A stretch of DNA of 64,000 bases from an uncultured Lachnotalea sp. (GTDB lineage: Bacteria > Bacillota > Clostridia > Lachnospirales > Lachnospiraceae): assembly GCA_948470255.1 (NCBI GenBank), contig CAOKOS010000001.1, forward strand, positions 57,382-121,381, read 5' to 3'. The notes under the pieces are model-generated. The model did no database searches, was not told where the DNA came from, and saw only the letters and a program-made list of their open reading frames with translations. Every line of letters begins with the position of its first letter. Positions within the stretch are counted from its first letter, which is position 1. The position numbers and the translations under genes are program-made. Below are positions 49,169 through 59,404 of the stretch, in pieces.

Positions 49169-50707
49169 ATGGAAAAAAAGAGCGGTATTGTAAAATCGAC
49201 GTCGTATGTGATGATTGTTCTGGTTGTTGTAAAGATTATTGGATTTTTGAAACAGGCTGTCATAGCGGCATATTTCGGAACATCCATAGATATGGACTTG
49301 TATCTGATTGCTTCTGATTTTATTACAGAGGTGGGAACTGTCTTCTTTTCTTCTTTGTCTGTAAACTTTCTGACCATGTTTGTACAGCTTCTGGTAAAGA
49401 AGGGGAAAAAAGAAGCAGATGTTTTGCTGTCCAATACATTGATTTTTTTTATCCCGGTGGCGGTTGCCATTATTATGGTCATCTGGATATTTACCGATCC
49501 GATCTCGGCTTTGATTGCTTCCGGTTATGGCGCAGCCCAACGGAAGATTGTGGGAAAATATATCCGTATTGTTTCTATTGTTATAATCAATATCTGCATC
49601 AGCAATATCTGCACGGCGGTCTTAGAGGGAGAAAAAATATTCCTTCCCGGGAAATTTGTGGGAATTATACAAAGCGTCTGTCTGGTGATTGCCTGTGTCG
49701 GCTTTTCAGGACAGCATGGTATTTATTCTATCCTTTACGGTATCATTGCATATTACATTATTCAGAATATTTTTCTTTTATATTTTGTATTTCGTGACAA
49801 TAAGTTTTGCGTGAGGCAATTCTGGAAAGATAAAAGAGTGGTGGAGCTGGTGAAGCTGTGCCTGCCGCTTTTTATCAGCAATGCAGTGGTACAGATTAAT
49901 ATTATTGTAGATAAATCCATTGCCTCCCATTTGGAATCGGGAAGCGTTGCCGCTTTGTCGTATTCCAACTTTTTGTTTCAGGCAGTCCATTCCATCGTAA
50001 TAGGAAGCTTGTGTACAGTGGTTTTTTCTTATTTTTCCACTTATGTGGCGACGAAGGAACATAATAAAATTGTTGATATTCTCAGGAAAGGGACGGCAGA
50101 TCTGCTTTTGCTGCTTTTGCCGCTGTCTGTGGTATTTCTTGTCAATGCGGAAACCATTGTACGCGTGATATATGCAAGAGGGGCTTTCGACGAAAAATCT
50201 GTCACGGCAACTACATACGCATTTATCGGATATACAATAGGGATTATTTTTGTAACCGTGAGGGACTTGTTGGTGAGGGCGCATTATGCATTCCAGGATA
50301 CAAAAAGGCCTATGCTGAATGGTATGTTGGGTGTGGTGATTAATATTGTACTGAGCGCTATCCTGGCAAACTATGTGGGGGTATTTGGAATTGCCGTTGC
50401 AGACAGCGTATCATATTTTGTGGTTTTGCTGCTGGCGATGAAAACCATCAAAAAGCATTTGAATAATTATAAATTATTCGGAGGCTGGGAAGTACCTTTA
50501 AAGATGGCGGTTGCTGCTATTTTGAGCGCATTTGCGGGAATCGCAGTAAAGCAATGTGTATATGGGCTGGGAGACATTTTGTGTGGGGCGCTGAATGGGG
50601 CGGCTACAGTGCTGGTGTTTTTTGGCATTTTATTGTGTACAAGATGTTCAGCAGCGTTGGAGTTATGGAGTATGTTAAAAAGGAAATTTGGAAAAAAATC
50701 TGCCTGA
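49169..50707 (+). CDS. MurJ/Wzx-like lipid-linked oligosaccharide flippase
   Basis: About 14 TM helices; KIIGFLKQAVIAAYFGTSIDMDLYLIASDF typical of the MviN family. Confidence 0.85.
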   Translation: MEKKSGIVKSTSYVMIVLVVVKIIGFLKQAVIAAYFGTSIDMDLYLIASDFITEVGTVFFSSLSVNFLTMFVQLLVKKGKKEADVLLSNTLIFFIPVAVAIIMVIWIFTDPISALIASGYGAAQRKIVGKYIRIVSIVIINICISNICTAVLEGEKIFLPGKFVGIIQSVCLVIACVGFSGQHGIYSILYGIIAYYIIQNIFLLYFVFRDNKFCVRQFWKDKRVVELVKLCLPLFISNAVVQINIIVDKSIASHLESGSVAALSYSNFLFQAVHSIVIGSLCTVVFSYFSTYVATKEHNKIVDILRKGTADLLLLLLPLSVVFLVNAETIVRVIYARGAFDEKSVTATTYAFIGYTIGIIFVTVRDLLVRAHYAFQDTKRPMLNGMLGVVINIVLSAILANYVGVFGIAVADSVSYFVVLLLAMKTIKKHLNNYKLFGGWEVPLKMAVAAILSAFAGIAVKQCVYGLGDILCGALNGAATVLVFFGILLCTRCSAALELWSMLKRKFGKKSA

Positions 50708-50752
50708 GAAAATGGAATAAGAGAAGAAATTTTAATATATGGGAGAAAACAG

Positions 50753-51952
50753 ATGAAAAAGGCATTTATTGTTTCATATGGCGGGGGACATGCCAATATT
50801 ATAAAAAACATTTATAGACAGCTGGAGCAAGCAGATGGGCTTATGCCAACGATTCTTGCGCTGACTGCAAGCGTAAAGATTTATGACAGAGAACAGATAC
50901 CCTATAAGACGTACTGTGATTATCTGCCGGTGTTAAAGGCGGGAAAAGAGATTGCAAAGCTGGGGGAATATCTGGCGGCCACAGGATATGATGAAAAAAG
51001 CGGAATTCCAAAAGAACAGATCGCCGCTTATCTGGGCGTAGGGTATTATGACGGCCTGGTTGACTGCGGTATGGATGAAGAAAAAATGAAACAGAGGTAT
51101 CTTGAGGAAGGCAGGAAAGTGTTTTGCCCGGTACATGCAATGAAAGAAATATTGGAATATGAACGTCCGAGTGTGGTGGTGTTGACCAGCGGTGTCAGAA
51201 GTGAGAAGGCAGCAGGGATAGCAGCAAACAAGCTGGGAATACCGGTGGTGCGTATTGTAGACCACTTGACGTTGGCGCCTCTGCCCTACAAAGCAGTTTT
51301 ATGTGTGATGAATGAAACGGTAAAAGAGGCGTTGGAGAAACAAGAATGGGCTGGGGACACAAAAATTTTTGTGACGGGGCAGCCGGTATTTGAAGATGAC
51401 CTGCGGTTAGATCCTGGAAAACTTAGAGAAACGGAAAAGAAGTTCAGACGGGATCAATATAAAAATGTCATTATTTATCTGGAGCAGCCGGATTATGAGG
51501 ATCAGCAGCTGCTGGAACCGGAATTTATGAATCTGGCAAAAAAAAATAAGGATAATCTGTATATCATTAAACTGCATCCGAATCAGTCCTGGCCCAATAT
51601 GGAGGCGAGGCCGGAAAATGTGATTGTAGAACGGGAATATGAACTGAAATATCTGTTGGCGATGTCTGACGCAGCCATTACTGGATTTTCCACAAGCGGT
51701 ATGGAAGCAGCTTTTTTAGGTAAACCTCTGATTGTCACAGAGTTGTTCCATACGCTTGTGCTTGACTACAGTGATTATGGAATCGCTGTAAAAATAACAA
51801 GGGCAGAGGAATTGGAGAAAACCTTATCAGAATGTTTGGATGGGGACAGTGAAGCCAGCAAAAGGCTGGCAGAAGGCAGGAGAAAGTTTCAAAACAGGAA
51901 AAATGCGGCAGAAAACGTTGTACGGGTCATTGAAGAAAACGCAGTGGGTTAG
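50753..51952 (+). CDS. GT-B type glycosyltransferase-like protein (candidate nonulosonate transferase)
   Basis: IVSYGGGHANIIKNIYRQL; C-terminal ITGFSTSGMEAAFLGKPLIVTELFHT nucleotide-sugar-binding pattern; sits inside the leg cluster. Confidence 0.5.
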   Translation: MKKAFIVSYGGGHANIIKNIYRQLEQADGLMPTILALTASVKIYDREQIPYKTYCDYLPVLKAGKEIAKLGEYLAATGYDEKSGIPKEQIAAYLGVGYYDGLVDCGMDEEKMKQRYLEEGRKVFCPVHAMKEILEYERPSVVVLTSGVRSEKAAGIAANKLGIPVVRIVDHLTLAPLPYKAVLCVMNETVKEALEKQEWAGDTKIFVTGQPVFEDDLRLDPGKLRETEKKFRRDQYKNVIIYLEQPDYEDQQLLEPEFMNLAKKNKDNLYIIKLHPNQSWPNMEARPENVIVEREYELKYLLAMSDAAITGFSTSGMEAAFLGKPLIVTELFHTLVLDYSDYGIAVKITRAEELEKTLSECLDGDSEASKRLAEGRRKFQNRKNAAENVVRVIEENAVG

Positions 51953-51981
51953 GCATATGATGTTCCAGCAGAAAGGGTACT

Positions 51982-52632
51982 ATGAACAACGATATTGTGC
52001 TGATTGGTTTCGGAGGACATGCGAAAAGTGTCATTGATAGTATAGAAAAAAGACGTGATTATCATATTATTGGATATACAGATCTTGTACCTCATGAGGA
52101 ATATAAGGGTTATCCATATCTTGGAAGCGACGATACCTTACAGGAATGTTATGAAAAAGGGGTGAGGTATGCATTTGTTGCCATTGGATATATGGGAGAG
52201 GGAAGACTGCGGGATTTACTATATCAGAAGTTAAAGAAAATAGGATTCCAGATTCCTTTTATTATCGACCCTTCTGCTGTCCTGGCAGATGACGTAAAGA
52301 TAGGGGAAGGGACTTTCATCGGGAAAGGAAGCATTGTCAATGGGGCTTCAGAGATTGGAAACATGTGTATTATTAATACCGGAGCTGTCATAGAACACGA
52401 AAACCAGATCGGAGATTTTACACATGTATCTGTGAATAGTACTCTATGCGGAAATGTTTCTGTGGGTTCCCACTGTTTCATAGGGGCAAATGCGACAATT
52501 ATTCAAAATATCAAGATCGGACAGGAAAGCCTGGTGGGAGCGGGAAGCACGGTTCTCAGGGATGTTTTGCCCAACGAAACCGTATATGGGATCGTAAAAA
52601 ATCAGGAGAAGGGGATAAGGATTGAAGGATGA
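51982..52632 (+). CDS. NeuD/PglD/LegH-like hexapeptide acetyltransferase
   Basis: IVLIGFGGHAKSVIDSIE..; hexapeptide repeats IGEGTFIGKGSIVNGASEIGNMCIINTGAVIEHENQIGDF. Confidence 0.88.
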   Translation: MNNDIVLIGFGGHAKSVIDSIEKRRDYHIIGYTDLVPHEEYKGYPYLGSDDTLQECYEKGVRYAFVAIGYMGEGRLRDLLYQKLKKIGFQIPFIIDPSAVLADDVKIGEGTFIGKGSIVNGASEIGNMCIINTGAVIEHENQIGDFTHVSVNSTLCGNVSVGSHCFIGANATIIQNIKIGQESLVGAGSTVLRDVLPNETVYGIVKNQEKGIRIEG

Positions 52633-53627
52633 AGAAAATTTATATTATTGCTGAAGCTGGAGTGAATCATAACGGCAGCCTTGAACTGGCAAAGAAAATG
52701 GTGGCTGCTGCTAAAGCGGCGGGGGCAGATGCAATTAAATTTCAAACGTTTTCGGCCGAAAGCCTTGTGACAAAAGGAGCAAAGAAAGCCCAGTATCAGA
52801 AAAACACTACGGACTGTGGGGAAAGCCAATATGATATGCTTAAAAAACTGGAGTTGTCTTATGAAGACCACTGTGAATTGAAAGCGCTGTGCGAAGCTTC
52901 CAACATTGATTTTATGTCCACCCCTTTTGATCTTCCAAGTCTTGGGTTACTGGAAAAGTTAGGGGTCGCAAGCTATAAGATTCCTTCCGGGGAAATAACG
53001 AATTATCCTCTTTTAAGGGAGATAGGCAGGACAGGAAAAAAGGTGATCCTATCGTCGGGAATGAGTTCCCTTAAAGAAGTGGGGGAGGCCGTTGGAACAT
53101 TGAGAAAATGGGGAAGCGGAGAGATCACTGTGCTTCACTGTAATACGGAATATCCGACGCCATACGAAGATGTGAATTTGAAGGCCATGGAGGCTTTAAA
53201 AAAGGAGCTTGGGACTGCCGTGGGATATTCAGACCACACACAGGGGATAGAGGTTCCTGTGGCGGCGGCGGCGCTCGGGGCGTCTGTCATTGAGAAACAC
53301 TTTACTCTGGACAGAAATATGGAGGGACCGGATCACAGAGCCAGCTTGGAACCAGGGGAACTGCAGGAAATGGTGAGAGCAGTCAGGAACATTGAAATGG
53401 CGTTGGGGAACGGGAAAAAAGAACCGTCAGAGTCAGAGATAAAGAACATTGGTATTGTAAGGAAAAGTATTGTGGCAAAATGTGAAATACAGCAGGGGGA
53501 AGTATTTACAGAAGAAAACCTTACCACAAAAAGGCCGGGAACCGGAATATCACCTATGAAATGGAATGAAATCCTGGGACAGAAGGCAAAGAAAAATTTT
53601 CATATGGATGAGTTGGTTGAATTATGA
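52629..53627 (+). CDS. legI: N,N'-diacetyllegionaminate synthase (NeuB family)
   Basis: IIAEAGVNHNGSLELAKKMVAAAKAAGADAIKFQTF; C-terminal SAF domain. Confidence 0.9.
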   Translation: MKKIYIIAEAGVNHNGSLELAKKMVAAAKAAGADAIKFQTFSAESLVTKGAKKAQYQKNTTDCGESQYDMLKKLELSYEDHCELKALCEASNIDFMSTPFDLPSLGLLEKLGVASYKIPSGEITNYPLLREIGRTGKKVILSSGMSSLKEVGEAVGTLRKWGSGEITVLHCNTEYPTPYEDVNLKAMEALKKELGTAVGYSDHTQGIEVPVAAAALGASVIEKHFTLDRNMEGPDHRASLEPGELQEMVRAVRNIEMALGNGKKEPSESEIKNIGIVRKSIVAKCEIQQGEVFTEENLTTKRPGTGISPMKWNEILGQKAKKNFHMDELVEL

Positions 53628-54793
53628 AGAAGATATGTGTGATTACAGGTACACGGGCGGAATACGGGTTACTGAAGCCCCTGATTGATAAAATATACAG
53701 GATACCTGCCTGGGAGCTGCAGTTGGTTGTGACAGGTATGCATTTGTCCCCGGAATTTGGGCTGACCTATGGCGCCATTGAAGAAGACGGTTATCCGATT
53801 AAGACTAAAATAGAGATGCTGTTAAGTTCGGATACGTCTGTGGGAATCACAAAATCAATGGGAGTGGCTCTGATTGGTTTTGCAGATTGTTTTGCTGAGA
53901 ATAAGCCGGACATCGTTATTATTTTAGGGGATCGGTATGAGATGCTTGTGGCAGCGCAGGCAGCAATGGTTGCCAAAATTCCCATAGCTCATATTCATGG
54001 AGGCGAACTGACAGAAGGGGCAATGGATGAAGCCATCCGACATTCCATAACAAAAATGAGCCATCTTCATTTTACTTCTACAGAAGAGTACAGGAACAGA
54101 GTCATCCAGCTGGGGGAACAGCCCCGGTCGGTGTATAATGTCGGCGCATTAGGGGTTGAAAATATAAAAACAATAAAACTTCTGGGGAAAGAAGAATTGG
54201 AGAAAGAGCTGGATTTCCGTTTTTCATCCAGGACGCTTATGGTGACGTATCATCCGGTTACGCTGGAGAATATGACTTCCAAAGTGCAGTTTAAAAATCT
54301 TCTGGATGTGATTGAAGAGAGGAAAGATCTGTCAGTGATTTTCACGAAAGCTAATTCTGACCCGGATGGAAGGATCATTAACCAGATGATGGATGAATTC
54401 GCGGCTGACCACAGGGAAAGGTGTGCTGTATATACTTCCCTTGGCCAGCTTAGATATTTCAGCGCCCTGCAGTTTTGCGCCGCAGTGGCTGGAAATTCTT
54501 CCAGCGGTATTCTGGAGGCGCCTTCTTTTGGAATTCCCACCGTAAACATAGGCGACAGGCAAAAAGGAAGAGTCCACGGAGAAACAGTGATCGACTGCGG
54601 CAATGATAAGAGGCAGATTATCTTGGCTTTGGAAAAGGCATTGTCACCAGAATTTAAAGCCGGACTCTCTAAAGCGAAAAATCCCTATGAGGGGGAGCGT
54701 ACATCGGATAGAATCCTTGAAATCATCAGTAAGGCATTGCGGGATGGCATTGATATGAAAAAAAGGTTCTATGATATAGTTGTGAAACAATAA
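53624..54793 (+). CDS. legG: Hydrolysing sugar-nucleotide 2-epimerase (NeuC/LegG)
   Basis: CVITGTRAEYGLLKPLIDKI..GGELTEGAMDEAIRHSITKMSHLHF. Confidence 0.9.
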   Translation: MKKICVITGTRAEYGLLKPLIDKIYRIPAWELQLVVTGMHLSPEFGLTYGAIEEDGYPIKTKIEMLLSSDTSVGITKSMGVALIGFADCFAENKPDIVIILGDRYEMLVAAQAAMVAKIPIAHIHGGELTEGAMDEAIRHSITKMSHLHFTSTEEYRNRVIQLGEQPRSVYNVGALGVENIKTIKLLGKEELEKELDFRFSSRTLMVTYHPVTLENMTSKVQFKNLLDVIEERKDLSVIFTKANSDPDGRIINQMMDEFAADHRERCAVYTSLGQLRYFSALQFCAAVAGNSSSGILEAPSFGIPTVNIGDRQKGRVHGETVIDCGNDKRQIILALEKALSPEFKAGLSKAKNPYEGERTSDRILEIISKALRDGIDMKKRFYDIVVKQ

Positions 54794-54855
54794 AAATGTA
54801 ATTTACAGTCTGTATAAAAAACTTTGAGTTTTCTTTAAAAACGGAGGAAAAACAT

Positions 54856-55539
54856 ATGGGAAATCTTGCAATTATTCCGGCAAGGTGCGGTTCCAAAGGG
54901 CTTCCTGACAAAAATATTAAATTACTGAACGGCAAGCCTTTGTTGGCTTATGCCATAGAGGCGGCTCTGCGGTCGGATGTGTTTGAGGAAGTGATGGTTT
55001 CGACAGATTCATCAGGCTATGGGGAAATTGCAAAACAGTGGGGGGCTTCCGTGCCGTTTTTGAGAAGTGAAGAAACCTCTTCCGACAGCGCCAGTTCCTG
55101 GGACATGGTCCGGGAGGTGCTTAAGCGCTACGACAGGATGGACAGGCATTTTGAGTCCTTTTGCCTTTTGCAGCCCACATCCCCTCTGAGGACTTCGCGG
55201 GATATCATAGAGGCATACCGGATTTTTGAGGAGAAAAAGGCAGTGTCGGTGGTGTCGGTCTGCGAGGTGGATCACTCCCCTTTGTGGTGTAATACGTTAA
55301 ACGAGGAAAATTCCCTGGAGGATTTTCTGGAGAGAGGGGGCGGCGCCCCCAGACAGGCGCTTGACACGTATTACCGCATCAACGGCGCGATTTATATTGC
55401 CGATATCGAAGAATTTTATAAGGATACATTTTTGTACAGGAAAGGCAGCTATGCTTATATTATGGATAGAAAAAGCAGCATTGATATAGACTGCGAGCTG
55501 GACTTCCTGTTGGCAGAGCTTTTATTAAATAATCTGTGA
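54856..55539 (+). CDS. legF: CMP-N,N'-diacetyllegionaminic acid synthase (NeuA family)
   Basis: AIIPARCGSKGLPDKNIKLLNGKPLLAYAIEAAL; QPTSPLRTSRDI. Confidence 0.9.
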   Translation: MGNLAIIPARCGSKGLPDKNIKLLNGKPLLAYAIEAALRSDVFEEVMVSTDSSGYGEIAKQWGASVPFLRSEETSSDSASSWDMVREVLKRYDRMDRHFESFCLLQPTSPLRTSRDIIEAYRIFEEKKAVSVVSVCEVDHSPLWCNTLNEENSLEDFLERGGGAPRQALDTYYRINGAIYIADIEEFYKDTFLYRKGSYAYIMDRKSSIDIDCELDFLLAELLLNNL

Positions 55540-55627
55540 TACTGCAGGAATATGGGAAATTGCAGGGACAGATAGCATTTGAGAGGGTATGCGGGGTTAT
55601 GGTGTGACGGGACAAAGGGAAAGATGG

Positions 55628-56596
55628 ATGGATTCAGCCAGAGGGATTGGCTGCTTAATTGTGCTTCTGGCACATGTCGGTTCTTTAAGTGGCCGTTATG
55701 GGGCGTATTTCAATGGCTGCGGGAAAATCGGAGTCTGGTTGTTTTTTGTTTTGAGCGGCTACTGGTTTATGGCTCCTTTATGTAAGGCTTATAAGCCCTT
55801 AAACAAACAAAATGTCGGTATATTTTATATAAAAAAACTACTTCGTTTATTTCCGGTATACGGCATTGTCCTATTGATGGCATGGCTGGTGGGATTCCTG
55901 CCGGATATGACGACGGTTATCCGGCATTTTTTTATGATGGAAGGCCAGGCTCACTTTTGGTATATGCCGGTGATTGCAAAATTTTATCTGATAGCCCCGC
56001 TTTTCTGGATGCTGCGTAATGTATTTCGGAAAGACAGCGTTTTTGTAGGTGTTTTGTTGGCGATTGGCATAGGGTGTGTTTTGTTGTTTCCTTATACAGA
56101 ATATCCCGAGAATACGGTACAGCTTTGGTGGTATCTGCCTGTTTTTGGAATGGGGTTTTTTCTGGCAGTTTTAAAGGGCCATGGAAAGGGGCGGAGAAAA
56201 ACGAATCCCGTCTGGCCGGATATGGCAGTTCCCTTGGCAGTGACAGCCATGGTTTTATTTACACCTTGGTTTCGGGAAGTTTTGTGGGGAGAGCCGCCTT
56301 CTTCGTACCTGCAGAATAAATACATGTTAATGGGAGGATTGTGGTTCATTGTGGTTTTTGCGGTGCCGTCGGGAAGCCTCTGGAAAAACCTTCTGGAAAA
56401 AAGCCGTATCCTGCAGTGGGTGGGCGACATCAGTTTCCCTCTGTATCTGGTACATTACCCGATCATGAGAAGGGTGGGGTTACTGGAGGTTTCGTGGGGG
56501 GCAAAAGCGGTTCTTATTATCATCATAAGCGTTGTTTTAGCATGGCTTTTGCATGTGTTTGTGGAAAAGCCTGTGGGGAATTTATACAAAGATTAA
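55628..56596 (+). CDS. Acyltransferase family 3 (OafA-like)
   Basis: RWMDSARGIGCLIVLLAHVG; ~10 TM helices; start 55628 or 55589. Confidence 0.82.
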   Translation: MDSARGIGCLIVLLAHVGSLSGRYGAYFNGCGKIGVWLFFVLSGYWFMAPLCKAYKPLNKQNVGIFYIKKLLRLFPVYGIVLLMAWLVGFLPDMTTVIRHFFMMEGQAHFWYMPVIAKFYLIAPLFWMLRNVFRKDSVFVGVLLAIGIGCVLLFPYTEYPENTVQLWWYLPVFGMGFFLAVLKGHGKGRRKTNPVWPDMAVPLAVTAMVLFTPWFREVLWGEPPSSYLQNKYMLMGGLWFIVVFAVPSGSLWKNLLEKSRILQWVGDISFPLYLVHYPIMRRVGLLEVSWGAKAVLIIIISVVLAWLLHVFVEKPVGNLYKD

Positions 56597-56604
56597 AATG
56601 GGAT

Positions 56605-56640
56605 GGAGATATTTGGCGGTCAGGCCGGGTATCTCCTTTT
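56605..56640 (+). terminator. Intrinsic terminator after the acyltransferase gene
   Basis: GGAGATATTTGGC-ggtcag-GCCGGGTATCTCC followed by TTTT (includes G:U pairs). Confidence 0.65.
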
Positions 56641-56693
56641 ATCATGGAGTTTTATCATAAAATCATATTATTAATGGGATTTTGATAAATACG

Positions 56694-56722
56694 ATGACAA
56701 AAAAAGAGAGAAATGATATAAT
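56694..56722 (+). promoter_or_regulatory. Candidate sigma-A promoter ATGACA-N17-TATAAT
   Basis: ATGACA 56694-56699, TATAAT 56717-56722; AT-rich intergenic region ahead of the 3-gene cassette. Confidence 0.6.
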
Positions 56723-56767
56723 AAAAAAAGTTCTAAAATAGATGTAAAACATACAGGCATAGGGAAT

Positions 56768-57574
56768 ATGGAAAAAGGAAGGCAAACGGGCAGCCATATA
56801 AAGGGAAAGCGTAAAGTAAAAATACTTATGGCAGGGACGGCTATTTTAGCAGTTCCATTTTTGCTGGACTGGTTGTATGGATTGGGAGTTTTTGGAATCT
56901 GGAATAATGCCTTTTCGGCAGAAAGCTGGTTTTCTTTTATCGGGAGTTATCTGCCCTCTACGATTTTGGGGCTCCTCTCCATATATCAGGCTCATATTAT
57001 AAGACAAAAAGATGAAGAATACCGGAAATTGCTGAACAAGCATAGATTTGTACCGGCAAGTCATGGCTGTGTTTGCCGATACGAAGAAGAGAATGGGACG
57101 ATTGGTAGATATGATATCAGCGAGATCAGACAGATGTTGTCCCAGGGCGGCCGCAAAGAATTGTTTAAGGAATGGGAACAGGGGTATATCCTGGAATGTG
57201 ATATCCACAATAGTTCAGATATAGAGATTAATAAAATAGAATTGGAAAAAATCCTATGGGAAACCAATGGCGCCGTATATATCCAGAAGAACCGGGACAG
57301 GATAGCGAATATCCTTAAAAGACGGTCTTACGACCAGCATCAGATGGTGGTATTCTGGATATTCGATGGAACAGAGGCGAAAGACCGGATTACCCGGTGT
57401 ATGTTGAGCAAGACGCGGAGCGAGTATAGGTTTGAAAATTCGATGCTTACTGTCCATTTGTGGATCGTGGATGATGAAAACCAGGTTTCCGCATTGATAA
57501 TGCGGTATCGGTTACAAGCCCAGAACGACCAATATAAGTTATTGAGTATCGAGGAAAAATATTATGTCAGATGA
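56768..57574 (+). CDS. Uncharacterised protein with two N-terminal TM helices and a soluble C-terminal domain
   Basis: TM1 ILMAGTAILAVPFLLDWLYGLGVFGIW, TM2 FIGSYLPSTILGLLSIYQAHII; overlaps the next ORF. Confidence 0.7.
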   Translation: MEKGRQTGSHIKGKRKVKILMAGTAILAVPFLLDWLYGLGVFGIWNNAFSAESWFSFIGSYLPSTILGLLSIYQAHIIRQKDEEYRKLLNKHRFVPASHGCVCRYEEENGTIGRYDISEIRQMLSQGGRKELFKEWEQGYILECDIHNSSDIEINKIELEKILWETNGAVYIQKNRDRIANILKRRSYDQHQMVVFWIFDGTEAKDRITRCMLSKTRSEYRFENSMLTVHLWIVDDENQVSALIMRYRLQAQNDQYKLLSIEEKYYVR

Positions 57575-57588
57575 GGAGGTGGATGAGG

Positions 57589-59403
57589 ATGGATGTGAAA
57601 AAGCTTCTATTGGAATATATGCCGGAAAGCAAATTTTTTGATATGTGTAATTTTATTGAAAAAGTCTATTTGATGGAATACGACCTCCTTATTTTAATGG
57701 CAAGAAAGTTTTTGAACCTATTTTGCGTATTCCATGAATTAAACTGCCAAAAATATGAGCGTTTAGGCATACCTTACCGGCACGGGAGGAAAATTGTGGC
57801 AAACCGGGCGCTGCCGCTTCTGCGCCGTGACCTGCAAAACGGGAAATATAAAAAAATAGTGATAGCAGACGACATCATTATTCATGGGAGGAGTATCCGG
57901 GAAGTATATGATGAACTGGTAAAATGTTATCCGGAAGTGGATGTTATACTGACATCCTATATGCGGAATGACCAGGATAAATCCTCCTATGAGGATATCA
58001 TTCAAAAATTCCGTTCCCGCTATTTAGTGGAATCCCATGATGAATGGAGGAGGATGTCTGATGAAATCGTAAATATTTTTTATATATCGGGTAGGCCATA
58101 TATTTCTTATCTCCCGTATTTTATCCTGGACATAGACTGGGATAGTTTGATGGAAAGGCTGCAAAGCCAGGAGATACTGCCAATTCAGGATGAGGATATG
58201 CAGAAACATGGAGTTGAAGCCTACATGTATACTGGGAAAGAAAACGGGATTTTCCAGGGGTTGAAATGTTGTCACATCGCTGTCCTGCGTTTTTACCATT
58301 ATACAAAACTGGATACAGTGGTTGCCATCCCTTATTTCTGTATGAATGTAATGGAACAGCCGTCCTTAAATAAAATTTCTGATTTTATGCGGGACAAATA
58401 TATTAAAAAAGATTACCGGGCGTTGGTAAAAAGGAATAACGATGCTGACGGGATGCGGGTGATGGAACTGGAATATATTTTCAGCACGTGGCTGGGGATG
58501 CATGTGCTGGGAACGCTGAAAGTTCCATATACTTGGCATCGGGATGCGGAAGTCTACAGTTTCAGTAAAAAACTGCTGCCTGATGAACTGCTTTCGTGCC
58601 GGGAAACGGAAGAAAGGCTGGCGGAAATAATAAAAGAAAACCAATCCGTTGGTTTGTCAGGAGGCGCGCTTAACGGGGATATCCAGATTCTTTTAAAGCA
58701 ATATGAGGATTTAAAAAAGAAATACAGAGAAAATTACCCAAGATGGAAAACCATGGAGTTGTGGACGAACAGTCCGAAGGATTATGTCCAACGTTTTATT
58801 GACAATTATTTGGTCATTAATGGGATCTTGGATGAAGAAAGCTGTAAGAAGGGCAAGATTCAGAAGAAGCGTTTGTTTGGAATCCCTATCTTTTATTTTA
58901 TAAATGATACGGCCAGGTTTTTAGATGAATTAGAAGGTGGCCAGCCAGATGGGAAGGGTTACAAAAAACAAGTCTTCGCCAGGCTCCTGACAGCTGTTGA
59001 TTCCGGGAGGGGAACGATTGTCACAAAAATTGTGGAGAGGGAGACTGAAGGCAGGTGGAATGAGTCGGTACTTTATGCTGGAGAACAGAATTATAAATTT
59101 TACGAGATTACAAATTTTCCGTTCATGTATAGCTTGTATTTGATCGAGGAGGAAAGCCAACGGAAAAATGAATATGAAAAAATTGAACCACGTAAGGTGG
59201 AGATGGTTGAACGTTTTTCTCAATATTTAACGGAGGCTAATATCTTTTATATAAAGGAGGAAATGCTGCAAATAGCAGGAGAGGACATAAGCAGTAGCTT
59301 TAAAAAATTTTTACACAATTCCTATGAAAAATACTGTGAAAATCCCGTATTGAAGCAGGCAGTTACGATGGCGCTGGATATTTGCAGCAGTACTGAAGAA
59401 TAA
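57589..59403 (+). CDS. Phosphoribosyltransferase-like domain protein, uncharacterised
   Basis: KYKKIVIADDIIIHGRSIREVYDEL resembles the type I PRTase PRPP-binding loop; GAGGAGGT at 57573-57580 supports ATG 57589 (ORF track starts at 57571). Confidence 0.65.
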   Translation: MDVKKLLLEYMPESKFFDMCNFIEKVYLMEYDLLILMARKFLNLFCVFHELNCQKYERLGIPYRHGRKIVANRALPLLRRDLQNGKYKKIVIADDIIIHGRSIREVYDELVKCYPEVDVILTSYMRNDQDKSSYEDIIQKFRSRYLVESHDEWRRMSDEIVNIFYISGRPYISYLPYFILDIDWDSLMERLQSQEILPIQDEDMQKHGVEAYMYTGKENGIFQGLKCCHIAVLRFYHYTKLDTVVAIPYFCMNVMEQPSLNKISDFMRDKYIKKDYRALVKRNNDADGMRVMELEYIFSTWLGMHVLGTLKVPYTWHRDAEVYSFSKKLLPDELLSCRETEERLAEIIKENQSVGLSGGALNGDIQILLKQYEDLKKKYRENYPRWKTMELWTNSPKDYVQRFIDNYLVINGILDEESCKKGKIQKKRLFGIPIFYFINDTARFLDELEGGQPDGKGYKKQVFARLLTAVDSGRGTIVTKIVERETEGRWNESVLYAGEQNYKFYEITNFPFMYSLYLIEEESQRKNEYEKIEPRKVEMVERFSQYLTEANIFYIKEEMLQIAGEDISSSFKKFLHNSYEKYCENPVLKQAVTMALDICSSTEE

Positions 59404-59404
59404 A

